Position numbers and translations under genes: made by a program. A DNA stretch of 64,000 nucleotides from NCBI RefSeq assembly GCF_900142695.1, contig NZ_FRBU01000011.1, positions 44,159 to 108,158 on the forward strand. Direction: 5' to 3'. This document shows positions 1 to 8,475 of this stretch, piece by piece (positions within the stretch are counted from its first letter, which is position 1; each line of letters begins with the position of its first letter). The notes below the pieces were generated by a model. It was not told where the DNA came from. It worked only from the letters and a program-made list of their open reading frames with translations, and did not search any database. The DNA is from Flavobacterium xanthum (lineage in GTDB: Bacteria; Bacteroidota; Bacteroidia; Flavobacteriales; Flavobacteriaceae).

Positions 1-161
1 AAGTTCAGTTACTACAACAAGTTGGTTTCGTAACAGGTACAAATACACCTACTTTTAGTTACAATCCTGCAGTAGGAAACAATATTAATCAAGTTGACGA
101 TGTAGGTTTGAATTCATCAAGATGGCAAATGCAAACCGGTGTTCGTTATACATTCAACTAA
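1..161 (+). CDS. Outer membrane beta-barrel protein, C-terminal end only (TonB-dependent receptor-like)
   Basis: The window opens inside this gene; the readable frame starts at base 3 and gives about 52 residues before a TAA stop. The final segment, SSRWQMQTGVRYTFN, is an amphipathic strand ending in an aromatic residue plus Asn, which is the usual last beta strand (BAM recognition signal) of Bacteroidota TonB-dependent receptors and related carboxypeptidase-regulatory-domain barrels. It would sit in the outer membrane. The substrate cannot be told from this fragment, and another large barrel family is possible. A strong terminator follows 16 bases downstream. Confidence 0.6.
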   Translation, partial: VQLLQQVGFVTGTNTPTFSYNPAVGNNINQVDDVGLNSSRWQMQTGVRYTFN

Positions 162-176
162 TTTAGTTTATAATTT

Positions 177-213
177 AAAAACCCTCATTTCAATTGAAAT
201 GAGGGTTTTTTTT
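177..213 (+). terminator. Intrinsic terminator after the outer membrane protein
   Basis: A perfect stem AACCCTCATTTC / GAAATGAGGGTT with an AATT loop is followed by a run of T. It closes the transcript of the upstream barrel gene and precedes the promoter of the next gene. Confidence 0.9.
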
Positions 214-227
214 ATGCCTTTTTTTGT

Positions 228-235
228 TATATTTG
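228..235 (+). promoter_or_regulatory. -7 promoter box (TATATTTG) for the four-helix membrane protein
   Basis: TATATTTG matches the Bacteroidota -7 consensus TAnnTTTG exactly and lies 20 bases before the ATG at 256. No clear TTG is present at the expected -33 distance, because that stretch is occupied by the terminator T-run. Confidence 0.55.
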
Positions 236-255
236 TTAAAACAAAAATAATAAAT

Positions 256-690
256 ATGTACGATTTTATTCAAAAATTTCATTCTGGCTGGGCTTATTTG
301 GCACTTCTAGTATTGGTGGTTGCGGTGGTAAATTCCTTAATTGGAATGTTTTCTAAAAAAGAATTTTTTTCTAAAGATCGAAAAATTGCCTTGTTTGCCT
401 TGATTGCAATTCACATTCAGTTTTTAGTGGGTATCATTTTATATTTTGTTTCTCCTAACGGATTAAATATGATAAAAGCGGTGGGAATGGGAGGTTTAAC
501 AACGGAAAGCCGATTGTTAGCGCTCGAGCATCCGTTAATCAATGTTATTGCTATTGTATTAATCACTATAGGTTGGTCTAAACATAAAAAATTGATGACT
601 AGTGAGTCAAAGTTTAAAACCTTTTCTATTTTCTATGGTTTGGGATTATTGCTTATATTGAGTAGAATTCCATGGAAAATATGGTTATAA
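256..690 (+). CDS. Four-helix integral membrane protein (cytochrome b-like, function unknown)
   Basis: A 144-residue protein with four predicted membrane helices, roughly residues 13-32, 43-65, 92-107 and 122-140. The ATG at 256 is chosen rather than the in-frame ATG at 139: 139 lies inside the upstream gene and its terminator would be translated, whereas 256 has a perfect -7 box 20 bases upstream. Histidines at 9, 53, 92 and 110 lie in or next to the helices, so haem ligation is conceivable, and homologues are often labelled cytochrome b-like. This is an inference from layout only. It is monocistronic, with its own promoter and a terminator directly behind. Confidence 0.7.
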   Translation: MYDFIQKFHSGWAYLALLVLVVAVVNSLIGMFSKKEFFSKDRKIALFALIAIHIQFLVGIILYFVSPNGLNMIKAVGMGGLTTESRLLALEHPLINVIAIVLITIGWSKHKKLMTSESKFKTFSIFYGLGLLLILSRIPWKIWL

Positions 691-700
691 AAAACCTAAT

Positions 701-730
701 AAAAAGCTCTAGAAATAGAGCTTTTTTTTT
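701..730 (+). terminator. Intrinsic terminator
   Basis: Stem AAGCTCT / AGAGCTT with a short loop and a nine-base T run, 10 bases after the stop codon of the membrane protein. Confidence 0.85.
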
Positions 731-774
731 CTAGGTATGGTTTTTGTAAAATAGGTTTAACTAACACAAGATAT

Positions 775-1251
775 ATGAAAAAATCAATTACTTTATTTTT
801 TTTACTGGTAATAATTTGCGCAGTTTATAGTCAAAGTTCAGTAAGACAGAAAACCTTAGTTCAAAAAGACTCCATCAAAAAGAGTAAAATGGGAATTCAA
901 ATTGAGGAAAAAAAATTGGATTCTTTAGTAGCGGTATTGGGCGTTTTTAAGCCTTTCAAAAAAGCAGCCCATGCTTCTTATTATGCAGATAAATTCAACG
1001 GAAGACGCACTACTAGTGGTACAAAATTTGACAATAACAAATATACGGCTGCACATAAAAAACTTCCTTTTGGGACAAAAGTTAGAGTCACTAATGAAAA
1101 AAATGGAAAATGGGTAATTGTGGAAATCACAGATAGAGGACCTTTTGTAAAGTCTAGGGAAATTGACCTCTCAAAACGGGCATTTATGGATATTACTTCT
1201 AATAGAGGGAGTGGAGGAATGCTGGTAACTATTGAAGTGTTGAGCAAATAA
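775..1251 (+). CDS. RlpA-like secreted double-psi beta-barrel protein (septal ring lytic transglycosylase family)
   Basis: A 158-residue protein with an N-terminal signal peptide (basic KK, hydrophobic LFFLLVIICAV, cleavage near YSQ). A double-psi beta-barrel domain covers about residues 64-155. It begins with HASYYADKFNGRRTTSG, carries the conserved LPFGTKVRVTN segment and ends in ITDRGPF and the DLSKRAF motif typical of RlpA. Members act in the periplasm or at the outer membrane on peptidoglycan glycan strands that lack stem peptides. This copy has no SPOR domain and no obvious lipobox Cys, so it is a short soluble version. Its stop codon directly abuts the stop of the convergent CYTH gene. 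Confidence 0.85.
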   Translation: MKKSITLFFLLVIICAVYSQSSVRQKTLVQKDSIKKSKMGIQIEEKKLDSLVAVLGVFKPFKKAAHASYYADKFNGRRTTSGTKFDNNKYTAAHKKLPFGTKVRVTNEKNGKWVIVEITDRGPFVKSREIDLSKRAFMDITSNRGSGGMLVTIEVLSK

Positions 1252-1719
1252 TCACCATTTCTGGAAGGGAATTTTGCTTAAATAAGCATTGTAATAGCGG
1301 ATATCACCGGTTACTTCATCACCAAGCCATTCTGGTTTATCAAAAGAATCCGTCTCAGCGTTAAGTTCGATTTCTGCAACAATTAACCCTTCATTTTTAC
1401 CGTAAAACTCATCTACCTCAAAAGTGTGATTCCCAGATTTTATTTCAAAACGGGTTTTCTCAATGACGCCTTCTTCACATAATAGTAGTAATGCTTTAGC
1501 CTCAGCAATAGGGATTTCTTTTTCCCATTCAAATCGGGACATCCCTGTTTTATTTGAATTCCCTTTTATGGTCAAAAATCCTTTGCCACCTTTGATTCGA
1601 ATTCGAACTGTACGTTCGGGAATTGAACTCAAATAGCCTTGCGCAATAGGATTCTGAGCAAAAGCAACTTCCTTGAACGATTCATTTTTAACTAAAAATT
1701 TTCTTTCTATTTCAATCAT
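1252..1719 (-). CDS. CYTH domain protein (triphosphate tunnel metalloenzyme-like)
   Basis: The product is 155 residues if started at the ATG at 1719 (MIEIERKFLV); an ATG nine codons upstream at 1746 is also open but less likely, because the family signature EIERKFLV normally begins the protein. This ExExK element, the RIRIKGGKGFLTIKG strands, a KTRFEI strand and the acidic FEVDEFYGKNEGL and AEIEL segments are CYTH features that line a tunnel binding inorganic or organic triphosphates and divalent metal. Bacterial members include class IV adenylate cyclases, thiamine triphosphatases and tripolyphosphatases; the substrate here cannot be assigned. It is convergent with the RlpA-like gene, with no bases between the two stop codons. 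Confidence 0.85.
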   Translation of the reverse strand: MIEIERKFLVKNESFKEVAFAQNPIAQGYLSSIPERTVRIRIKGGKGFLTIKGNSNKTGMSRFEWEKEIPIAEAKALLLLCEEGVIEKTRFEIKSGNHTFEVDEFYGKNEGLIVAEIELNAETDSFDKPEWLGDEVTGDIRYYNAYLSKIPFQKW

Positions 1720-2141
1720 ATCGTTTTGAATTTTTACTGCTTGCAATTGTTTGTTTGGTCAGCAATAGTAAGTTTATTTGCTGAAACAGATATTTCCTAA
1801 TATTCTTTTTTCTACTAAAAAAAACAGCTTTAGTATTGGAAGATTTTCTTTGTTATTGTTTCTAATCTCAGAATTCAAAGGTATTAAATATTTTTACTTT
1901 AGTCGGTTTCTATCTTTTTACTGCAAACGAATTGCTACTTTAGGTTGTAGATGCGAAGTTGCGTTTCATTTACTAAGGTTGTACAGCACTATAATTGTAA
2001 TCTCGAAAATATAAAAGAAGGCAATTCAAAAAAGCAATGGTATTTATTTACTTTTTTTGCCCTTACGTATCAATTTTTTATGAATAAGTTCGCTGAATTT
2101 GTTTGGCCTATTTGTATTTTTACAAAAATTGAACTAAAAGA
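1720..2141. other. Intergenic region between divergent genes, about 420 bases
   Basis: AT-rich. Two short overlapping reading frames (about 1778-2014 and 1951-2145) have no recognisable domain, unusual Phe/Leu-rich composition and no convincing start site, so they are not called. The last 45 bases contain TTTGG followed by TATTTGTATTTTTAC, a near match to the TTG / TAnnTTTG promoter pattern for the gene at 2142. No repeat or strong hairpin was seen. Confidence 0.5.
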
Positions 2142-4229
2142 ATGAAGGAATTTTTCAAAGCTAAGCCTAAGGCCACTATTGCAGGACTTTTAACTGAATT
2201 TTTTGGTGAGGCACAATCTTGGCGCGAGACAAACGACAGCTTGGAACCTTTAGTTGAGTTAATTCGTCTGATACGCCCTTTAAAAGTCAAAAAGGGACAA
2301 AAGGTAGATTTGCAAGAAATTATTTCTTTTTTAAAAGAAAATTATGCGTGTAGGAAGCAGTTTTCTATCTACCTCAAAGAGATCTTAAAAGACAGGAAAT
2401 TTAATAAAATTCTTTCTGATGCTGCTATTTTGCAAGATGTAGATTTTCTTTTTGAAGTAAAAAAGAGAATTTTCGCTAAGTTCTTGCCTTATCAGCCACA
2501 GATTGATACTTTAGAATATGTGCTGAATCAGGTTTTTTATCTTGCCAATGATGGGATTTGGATTAACCAAATACCATTGAACCAATTAGGTGAAGTTTAC
2601 GATCTTTTGGGATTCAAGTCGATTTATGAAAGTGCGGAGCCTGATTCTATTTTGTCGGAAGTATTAGTCGCTATGCATTTGATTACGCAGCGCATCAGTG
2701 GTCGCGCTATGGAAACGGATGTAATCAAAATGGTACCCGAATTTGATGATCTCGAAAGTCCATTTTCTGCTTTTGAAAAGGAATTGTTTTTGTTGGAAGA
2801 TCGAATTAGAATGTCAGACAGGCATTACATTACGTCAAATGATTTATCATATGCGCAGTTATTAGTTTTGCACAAGCAATGCGAAGAATTTGTGGAGAAA
2901 GCATTTCATAATAGTTCAAAATACGGTATTTCACTTCGTGTAAACCAGAATTTATTAAAAATTAGACAGCAATTAAAGCGCCTGAAATTTTTAATTTCAT
3001 TACTGATAGTAGACAGTGAGAAAGATAAAAAGAACAATGGGATTATAGTAGCTTCGCGATTAATAAAGTTTAATTGCTACAAAAACAATGTTCGAAAATT
3101 TGTAGCAGAAAGTACCCAATTGATTTCATACGAGATTACACAGCATACGGCTAAAACAGGCGAGCAATATATTACAGAAGGTCGTAATGAATATTTTAAG
3201 ATGTTCAAAACAGCGTTAGGAGGTGGTTTGATAGTAGGAATTTTGTGTGTTATCAAAGTATTGCTTTCTAAGGCCGACACCAGTTTTTTTGGACATGCTT
3301 TTCTTTACAGTATGAATTATGCTTTTGGTTTTATAGCAATTTATCTGTTAGGCTTTACTTTGGCAACTAAGCAACCTGCAATGACTGCTGCTGCTTTGAT
3401 TAAAGCACTTGAAGAGGGCGTGCTGAAGCAGGGTAGAGATGCTGAAAAGTATAAAGCTTTTGCTATTTTATTTGCACGGGTATTTCGGTCTCAGTTTATC
3501 GCTTTCGTAGGAAATGTAATTATGGCTTTTCCAGTTTCCTTATTGGGAATCTGGCTTATTGATTACACGATGCAGTACAATATTGCTGCAACTAAATGGG
3601 AAGGTTTACTTATTGATTTGAGTCCCATTCACTCTTTAGCCATACTTCATGCAGCTATAGCTGGGGTCTTTCTATTTTTATCGGGGATTATCTCGGGCAG
3701 TGTGGCCAATAGAGACAAACACAATCAGGTTTATTTTAGAATTACAGAACATCCTTTCCTTAAAAGGAATTTAGGAAAAATAAAAACTTTGAAACTAGCA
3801 AAATTGTATGAAAAAAGATGGGCAGGAATTATTTCTAATTTCTGGTTTGGAATATTCATGGGTAGCACGGCATCCATTGGGTTGTTTTTAGGATTAAATC
3901 TTGACATTAGACACATCACCTTTGCCAGTGGGAACCTTGCTTTAGCTTTGTATGGCGCCAATTATGAAGTTAGTGATTCGATGTTATTTTGGGGTATTTT
4001 TGGCATTGGAATTATAGGATTAGTCAACTTTATGGTAAGTTTCAGTCTTTCATTAGGCTTGGCATTCCGTTCGCGAGCGATCTCATTATTTGAACTTCGA
4101 TTTGTTGCTGTGTCGATTTTAAATCATTTCAAGTCAAGACCCTTTAGTTTCTTTTTTCCAACAGAAATTAAAAATAAATCAGCTGTAGCCGAAAATTATT
4201 TGCATGTCAAAGAGGTTAAAAATTTGTAG
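2142..4229 (+). CDS. PF10136-type membrane protein (historically named site-specific recombinase Gcr)
   Basis: A 695-residue protein. The N-terminal half (about 1-340) is soluble and helical. The C-terminal half holds about six hydrophobic helices, including ALGGGLIVGILCVIKVLL, FGFIAIYLLGFTLA, VGNVIMAFPVSLLGIWLI, LAILHAAIAGVFLFLSGI and two near residues 575-650. This matches the family filed as site-specific recombinase (Gcr). No tyrosine- or serine-recombinase catalytic signature is visible, and an integral membrane protein is an unlikely recombinase, so the name is probably historical. Its cellular role is unknown. It is followed 47 bases later by dinB on the same strand, without a terminator between them, so cotranscription is plausible. 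Confidence 0.75.
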   Translation: MKEFFKAKPKATIAGLLTEFFGEAQSWRETNDSLEPLVELIRLIRPLKVKKGQKVDLQEIISFLKENYACRKQFSIYLKEILKDRKFNKILSDAAILQDVDFLFEVKKRIFAKFLPYQPQIDTLEYVLNQVFYLANDGIWINQIPLNQLGEVYDLLGFKSIYESAEPDSILSEVLVAMHLITQRISGRAMETDVIKMVPEFDDLESPFSAFEKELFLLEDRIRMSDRHYITSNDLSYAQLLVLHKQCEEFVEKAFHNSSKYGISLRVNQNLLKIRQQLKRLKFLISLLIVDSEKDKKNNGIIVASRLIKFNCYKNNVRKFVAESTQLISYEITQHTAKTGEQYITEGRNEYFKMFKTALGGGLIVGILCVIKVLLSKADTSFFGHAFLYSMNYAFGFIAIYLLGFTLATKQPAMTAAALIKALEEGVLKQGRDAEKYKAFAILFARVFRSQFIAFVGNVIMAFPVSLLGIWLIDYTMQYNIAATKWEGLLIDLSPIHSLAILHAAIAGVFLFLSGIISGSVANRDKHNQVYFRITEHPFLKRNLGKIKTLKLAKLYEKRWAGIISNFWFGIFMGSTASIGLFLGLNLDIRHITFASGNLALALYGANYEVSDSMLFWGIFGIGIIGLVNFMVSFSLSLGLAFRSRAISLFELRFVAVSILNHFKSRPFSFFFPTEIKNKSAVAENYLHVKEVKNL

Positions 4230-4276
4230 TGTAAAGAGTCGTTGAAAAAGCAGAATTATTATTCAATTCGATTAAG

Positions 4277-5359
4277 ATGCAGGATTTAATTCCAATTAGG
4301 AAAATTATACACGTTGACATGGATGCTTTCTATGCTTCTGTTGAGCAACTGGACAATCCGGCTTTACGCGGAAAACCCATTGCCGTTGGAGGTTCTGAAA
4401 CCCGTGGAGTCGTTGCTGCAGCAAGTTATGAGGCTAGGAAATTTGGAGTTCGTAGTGCCATCAGTGGAGTTATGGCTAAAAAAAATTGTCCAGAGCTCCT
4501 CTTTATACAACCACGATTTGAGAGGTACAAGCAAATATCTAGCAAGATTCAAAAAATATTTTATGAGTATACGGATCTTGTAGAGCCTTTATCGCTTGAT
4601 GAAGCGTACTTAGACGTCACTGTTAATAAAAAAGGAAATCCAAGTGCAACCTTATTGGCAAGGGAAATCAGAGAACGCATTTTTGATGAAGTCGGTTTGA
4701 CCGCTTCGGCTGGAATTTCAGTTAATAAGTTTGTGGCTAAAATTGCCAGCGATTACAACAAGCCGAATGGTCAAAAAACAGTTAATCCAGATGAGGTTGT
4801 TTCTTTTTTAGAGGTACTAGCCATCCGGAAATTTCATGGCGTTGGAAAAGTCACAACCGAAAAGATGTACCAGCTAGGAATTTTTACAGGACTGGATTTA
4901 AAAAATAAGTCTTTAGATTTTTTAGAGAAACACTTTGGTAAATCTGGTAATTTTTATTACAATGTGGTGAGAGGCATTCACAACAGTGAAGTTAAATCAA
5001 ATCGAATTACTAAATCAGTTGCTGCAGAGCATACTTTTGATGTTAATCTTTCTTCGGAAATTTTTATGATGGAGAAATTGGAGAGCATAGCGAATGCTTT
5101 GGAAAAAAGATTAAAAAAACACACTGTTGCTGGTAAAACAATAACTTTAAAAATAAAGTACAGCGACTTTTCACAGCAAACTCGTAGTAAAACGATGCCT
5201 TATTTTATATCTGATAAAACCTTACTATTAGAAATTGTTAGCGAGCTTTTGTATCAAGAACGAATGAAGGATTCTGTACGATTGCTTGGTATTTCAGTAA
5301 GCAATTTGAATACAGAGCAGAAGAAATTCGTTGTGGTACAGTTAAAATTCGATTTCTAA
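4277..5359 (+). CDS. dinB: DNA polymerase IV (Y-family translesion polymerase)
   Basis: 360 residues, the usual DinB length. The palm metal site is visible as VDMDAFYASVEQ (Asp14, Asp16, steric-gate region Phe18-Tyr19) and SLDEAYLDVT (Asp108, Glu109). GISVNKFVAKIASDYNKPNG is the family signature, followed by a helix-hairpin-helix-like segment (KFHGVGKVTTEKMYQLGI) and a little-finger domain. The final residues QKKFVVVQLKFDF resemble a C-terminal clamp-binding tail. It inserts nucleotides opposite damaged bases. No LexA-type operator was identified upstream. The upstream neighbour is the PF10136 membrane protein. Confidence 0.95.
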   Translation: MQDLIPIRKIIHVDMDAFYASVEQLDNPALRGKPIAVGGSETRGVVAAASYEARKFGVRSAISGVMAKKNCPELLFIQPRFERYKQISSKIQKIFYEYTDLVEPLSLDEAYLDVTVNKKGNPSATLLAREIRERIFDEVGLTASAGISVNKFVAKIASDYNKPNGQKTVNPDEVVSFLEVLAIRKFHGVGKVTTEKMYQLGIFTGLDLKNKSLDFLEKHFGKSGNFYYNVVRGIHNSEVKSNRITKSVAAEHTFDVNLSSEIFMMEKLESIANALEKRLKKHTVAGKTITLKIKYSDFSQQTRSKTMPYFISDKTLLLEIVSELLYQERMKDSVRLLGISVSNLNTEQKKFVVVQLKFDF

Positions 5360-5426
5360 ATGATACGCATTGCGTTCAACAAGGGTTAAAGTTTGAAAAG
5401 TATTATTTTATTGTCGTAAATAAAAT

Positions 5427-5434
5427 TACATTTG
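5427..5434 (+). promoter_or_regulatory. -7 promoter box (TACATTTG) for the PAS protein
   Basis: TACATTTG fits TAnnTTTG and lies 20 bases before the ATG at 5454. A TTG occurs at 5411-5413, but its 13-base spacing is too short for a standard -33 element. Confidence 0.5.
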
Positions 5435-5453
5435 ATCTTTAAATCAATATATC

Positions 5454-5969
5454 ATGAGTGATTTTAGACAATATGAAGAGGCTATTGCGATGTACCACAG
5501 GAATTTAACAATTAAGACTGTGCCAGTATATTCGTGGGATTTTCACAGTGATTTTTTGTCTGCAATTAAAAACTTTTTTGCAGATTTGAGTAAATTGAAT
5601 GCAATCGCAGTACAAAATAAATGGGCTCAAAACAATTGGGATCTTAAAAAAAGCCTTAAAGAGGAAGTAATTGTAGTAACGGATGTAAAATTACAAATTG
5701 TTTTTGCATCACATAACATGATGACAATGAATGGATATTCTGCAGCAGAAGTGCTGGGTAAAAGTCCAAAGATGTTTCAAGGTGAAGCCACAAACCAGAT
5801 TACGTCAAATGAAATTCGTAAGGCAATATTACACCAACAGCCTTTCGAAAAAACAGTTATGAATTATAAAAAGAATGGTGAGGTCTATGTTTGTTTGATA
5901 AAAGGATTTCCCGTTTTCAACAGTAAGGGTGAATTAAGGCATTACATAGCTTTTGAAAAAGCTGCATAA
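5454..5969 (+). CDS. Stand-alone PAS domain protein
   Basis: 171 residues: a short N-terminal part (about 1-75) rich in aromatic residues and a PAS domain (about 76-171) starting at VVTDVKLQIVFASHNM. The segment VLGKSPKMFQGEAT is laid out like the flavin-binding GRNCRFLQG region of LOV domains, and NYKKNGEVYVCLIKG is the usual PAS-core/PAC strand. The photo-active Cys is absent (Ser-Pro-Lys instead), so light sensing of the LOV type is not expected. No kinase, cyclase or DNA-binding output domain is attached, so the protein presumably senses a ligand and works through a partner. It has its own promoter and terminator. Confidence 0.8.
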   Translation: MSDFRQYEEAIAMYHRNLTIKTVPVYSWDFHSDFLSAIKNFFADLSKLNAIAVQNKWAQNNWDLKKSLKEEVIVVTDVKLQIVFASHNMMTMNGYSAAEVLGKSPKMFQGEATNQITSNEIRKAILHQQPFEKTVMNYKKNGEVYVCLIKGFPVFNSKGELRHYIAFEKAA

Positions 5970-6022
5970 TATAAAAATCCTTTTGATTTAAAGGCGCAGT
6001 CATACTTTACTTTTCCTTCCTT

Positions 6023-6064
6023 AAAAAGTGCCCCAAGTAGTTTCTAACTTTTTGGGGCATTTTC
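6023..6064. terminator. Bidirectional intrinsic terminator
   Basis: Stem TGCCCCA / TGGGGCA, extended by A and T runs on both sides, between the convergent PAS protein and Bax-inhibitor genes. Confidence 0.8.
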
Positions 6065-6106
6065 ATTCTGTAAAGGGTTTTCCTTTTTTAAATTTTTGCA
6101 TGAGTG

Positions 6107-6877
6107 TTAATTTCTGCTATTCAGTTTAGAAAGCAGCCTTAAAAATTCAATGTACAGCCAAACTAACGTTATCATCAATCCCATGGCGCTGTACCATTCC
6201 ATGTATTTTGGCATTTTTTGCTCAGCTCCTTTTTCAATTCGGTCAAAATCTAAGAATAAGTTTAAAGCGGCTATGACGATTACAAAAATACTGATTCCAA
6301 TACTCATCAGTGAGTTCCCATAATGCACGGGTGTAAAACTGCTAAACATCGAAAAAACCCACGAAATAAGGTAGTACGTTGCAATGGCAAGTGTTGCAGC
6401 CACAACGACTGATTTGAATTGTTCTGTTACTTTGACAATTTTATATTTATACAATACGAGGCAAACCATAAAAGTTACAAATGTTGCACCAACGGCTTGA
6501 ATTACGATTCCAGGATACTTTGCTTCAAATAAAGCTGAAATTCCACCAATAAATAAACCTTCAAACAAAGCATAACCAGGAGCAAGGTAAGGGGAATAGT
6601 GTGGTTTGAAAGCAGCAATGAGAACTAAAACTAATCCCATGACGGCACCTCCAATTGCTGGAGCCATTGGGTTCATACCATTAAATGTCATCCACCAAAT
6701 TACGGTTGCGGAAGCTGTGAGAAGTAAGAATAAAATCAAGCTTCTATTTATAGTTCCTGATAATGTCATCTCGTCATTATAATCGATAATAGTGGCCGGA
6801 TGTACTTGGTCTTTTTTTGAAACTGCAGTCGAAAAAGTTTTATTATTTAAAAATGGATTTTTAGAACTAAAATTCAT
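6107..6877 (-). CDS. Bax inhibitor-1/YccA family membrane protein
   Basis: 256 residues. A soluble N-terminus of about 45 residues is followed by about seven hydrophobic helices. NRSLILFLLLTASATVIWW begins the first, and FEGLFIGGISALFEAKYPGIV is the conserved helix-2/3 motif of the BI-1 (TMBIM) fold. The final helix ends in a basic tail. Family members are inner-membrane proteins associated with calcium leak and protection from stress; their molecular role in Bacteroidota is unresolved. Transcribed alone: the neighbours are a terminator on one side and the unlinked pyk cluster on the other. Confidence 0.9.
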   Translation of the reverse strand: MNFSSKNPFLNNKTFSTAVSKKDQVHPATIIDYNDEMTLSGTINRSLILFLLLTASATVIWWMTFNGMNPMAPAIGGAVMGLVLVLIAAFKPHYSPYLAPGYALFEGLFIGGISALFEAKYPGIVIQAVGATFVTFMVCLVLYKYKIVKVTEQFKSVVVAATLAIATYYLISWVFSMFSSFTPVHYGNSLMSIGISIFVIVIAALNLFLDFDRIEKGAEQKMPKYMEWYSAMGLMITLVWLYIEFLRLLSKLNSRN

Positions 6878-6975
6878 AATTGTAGTGATTTTTTGTTAGT
6901 CAAATATAAATTTTATTTTGCACAAGAGTGTTTAATTGTTCTTAATTTTTTTTGCAAAAGAGCGGTCTTTTATGA

Positions 6976-7016
6976 AAATAAAAAACCGTCTTGCAACATT
7001 AGCAAGACGGTTTTAT
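6976..7016 (-). terminator. Intrinsic terminator of the pyk operon
   Basis: Stem CCGTCTTGC / GCAAGACGG (6986-6994 and 7002-7010), flanked by A/T runs. Read on the minus strand it ends in a T-rich tract, 24 bases after the pyk stop codon. Confidence 0.9.
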
Positions 7017-7039
7017 AATGGTCTCCATAAACGGATAAC

Positions 7040-8470
7040 CTATTCTATTTCTGAAACTCTTAAGGTGTTCACCATTCCTTTATCCTTAATTGGCATTGCT
7101 GCTAAATTAATAAGAAAATCTCCTTTTTTGACAAATCCTTTTTCTTTTACAATTTCGTTAACGTCAGTAACAGTATCATCCGTACTTTCGTCTTTATTGT
7201 AAATAAAAGATTTCACTCCCCAAAGTAGATTAAGTTGAGTAAGGATTCTTTTGTTTGAGGTAAATACTAAAATATGTGCATTTGGTCTCCAAGCTGAAAT
7301 TTGAAAAGCAGTATACCCACTGTTTGTCAATGTACAAATGGCTTTTGCTTTGATTACATTTGCCATAGTGGCCGCATGATGACAAATCGTTTTAGTTATA
7401 AATCGTTTTGTTTTTATTTGTGGGGTGTTTTGTGGCACTTGAATAAGTGGAGAATCTTCAACTGCTTCTATGATTTGTGTCATTTTTTGGATTACTTGAA
7501 CGGGATAATTACCAGTCGCGGTTTCTCCAGAAAGCATGACAGCATCAGCACCATCCATAACAGAGTTCGCCACGTCATTTACTTCGGCACGTGTCGGTGT
7601 CAAGCTAGTGATCATTGTTTCCATCATTTGTGTGGCAACAATTACAGGAATACGAGCAGTTTTGGCTCTGCGAATCAATTCTTTTTGTACTAAAGGTACT
7701 TCATGAGCAGGAAGTTCCACACCTAAATCACCACGTGCTACCATCAAACCATCGCAGTAGGCAACGATTTTGTCGATATTCTCTAGTGCTTCAGGCATTT
7801 CGATTTTGGCAATAATTGGAATTTTGTAGTCCGAATGTTTAGCAATTAATTCCTGCAAGTCTTGCAGGTCTTCTGGTGTTTTTACAAATGATAATGCAAT
7901 CCAGTCGACATGTTGTTCTATAGCAAATATCGCATCTGCAATATCTTTCTCCGTCATTGCAGGGAGAGATATTTTAGTGTTTGGTAAATTAACTCCTTTT
8001 TTAGATTTCAATTCACCACCTTGAATTACTCGTGCAATAACTTCTGATTTTTTATCAGTTTCCACAATTTCAAAGATAAGTTTACCGTCATCAAGTAAAA
8101 TTCTTTCGCCAGGATTTACATCATTTGGAAAGTTTTTATATTTCATGAAAACTTTTTTGGCAGTACCAAGGAGGTCTTCGGCGGTAGTAAAAGTAATTAA
8201 ATCGCCATCTTGCACTACAACTCCTTCTTCCATTACTCCAACTCGAAGTTTAGGGCCTTGTAAATCGCCAAGGATAGCAGTGGTATAACCAAACTCTTCA
8301 TTTAAACCTCTTATAAGGTTTATCTTTTCTTTTACATCTTCGTAGTCAGCATGTGAAAAATTTACTCGGAACACATTTACACCTGCGTCAATCATGTCTT
8401 TTATGATTTCTCTTGTACTACATGCGGGCCCAAGTGTGGCTACAATTTTAGTTTTTTTGTTTGTAAGCAT
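7040..8470 (-). CDS. pyk: Pyruvate kinase
   Basis: 476 residues, standard for bacterial pyruvate kinase. N-terminal KIVATLGPACST, VNFSHADYE, the signature IIAKIEMPEAL (about 219-229, with Lys222 and metal ligand Glu224), VARGDLGVELP and the TQMMETMI / NDVANSVMDGADAVMLSGET segments are all present. It catalyses phosphoenolpyruvate + ADP to pyruvate + ATP in the cytoplasm at the end of glycolysis. It lies 5 bases downstream of the IPExxxVDY protein gene on the same strand, so the two are probably one transcript; this pairing is common in Flavobacteriia. Confidence 0.97.
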   Translation of the reverse strand: MLTNKKTKIVATLGPACSTREIIKDMIDAGVNVFRVNFSHADYEDVKEKINLIRGLNEEFGYTTAILGDLQGPKLRVGVMEEGVVVQDGDLITFTTAEDLLGTAKKVFMKYKNFPNDVNPGERILLDDGKLIFEIVETDKKSEVIARVIQGGELKSKKGVNLPNTKISLPAMTEKDIADAIFAIEQHVDWIALSFVKTPEDLQDLQELIAKHSDYKIPIIAKIEMPEALENIDKIVAYCDGLMVARGDLGVELPAHEVPLVQKELIRRAKTARIPVIVATQMMETMITSLTPTRAEVNDVANSVMDGADAVMLSGETATGNYPVQVIQKMTQIIEAVEDSPLIQVPQNTPQIKTKRFITKTICHHAATMANVIKAKAICTLTNSGYTAFQISAWRPNAHILVFTSNKRILTQLNLLWGVKSFIYNKDESTDDTVTDVNEIVKEKGFVKKGDFLINLAAMPIKDKGMVNTLRVSEIE

Positions 8471-8475
8471 TTGTA

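Noticed and set aside
1778..2145. Two overlapping short frames (78 and 64 residues)
   Set aside because: No homology-like motifs, overlapping each other in different frames, Phe/Leu-rich composition of AT-rich noncoding DNA, and they occupy the promoter region of the gene at 2142.
2142..4229. Mobile element on the basis of the name site-specific recombinase
   Set aside because: The family is an integral membrane protein without recombinase active-site residues, and no attachment sites or element ends were seen around it.
7301..7693. 130-residue Cys/His-rich frame antisense to pyk
   Set aside because: It lies entirely within the highly conserved pyruvate kinase gene on the other strand; the Cys/His content arises from the complement of pyk codons.
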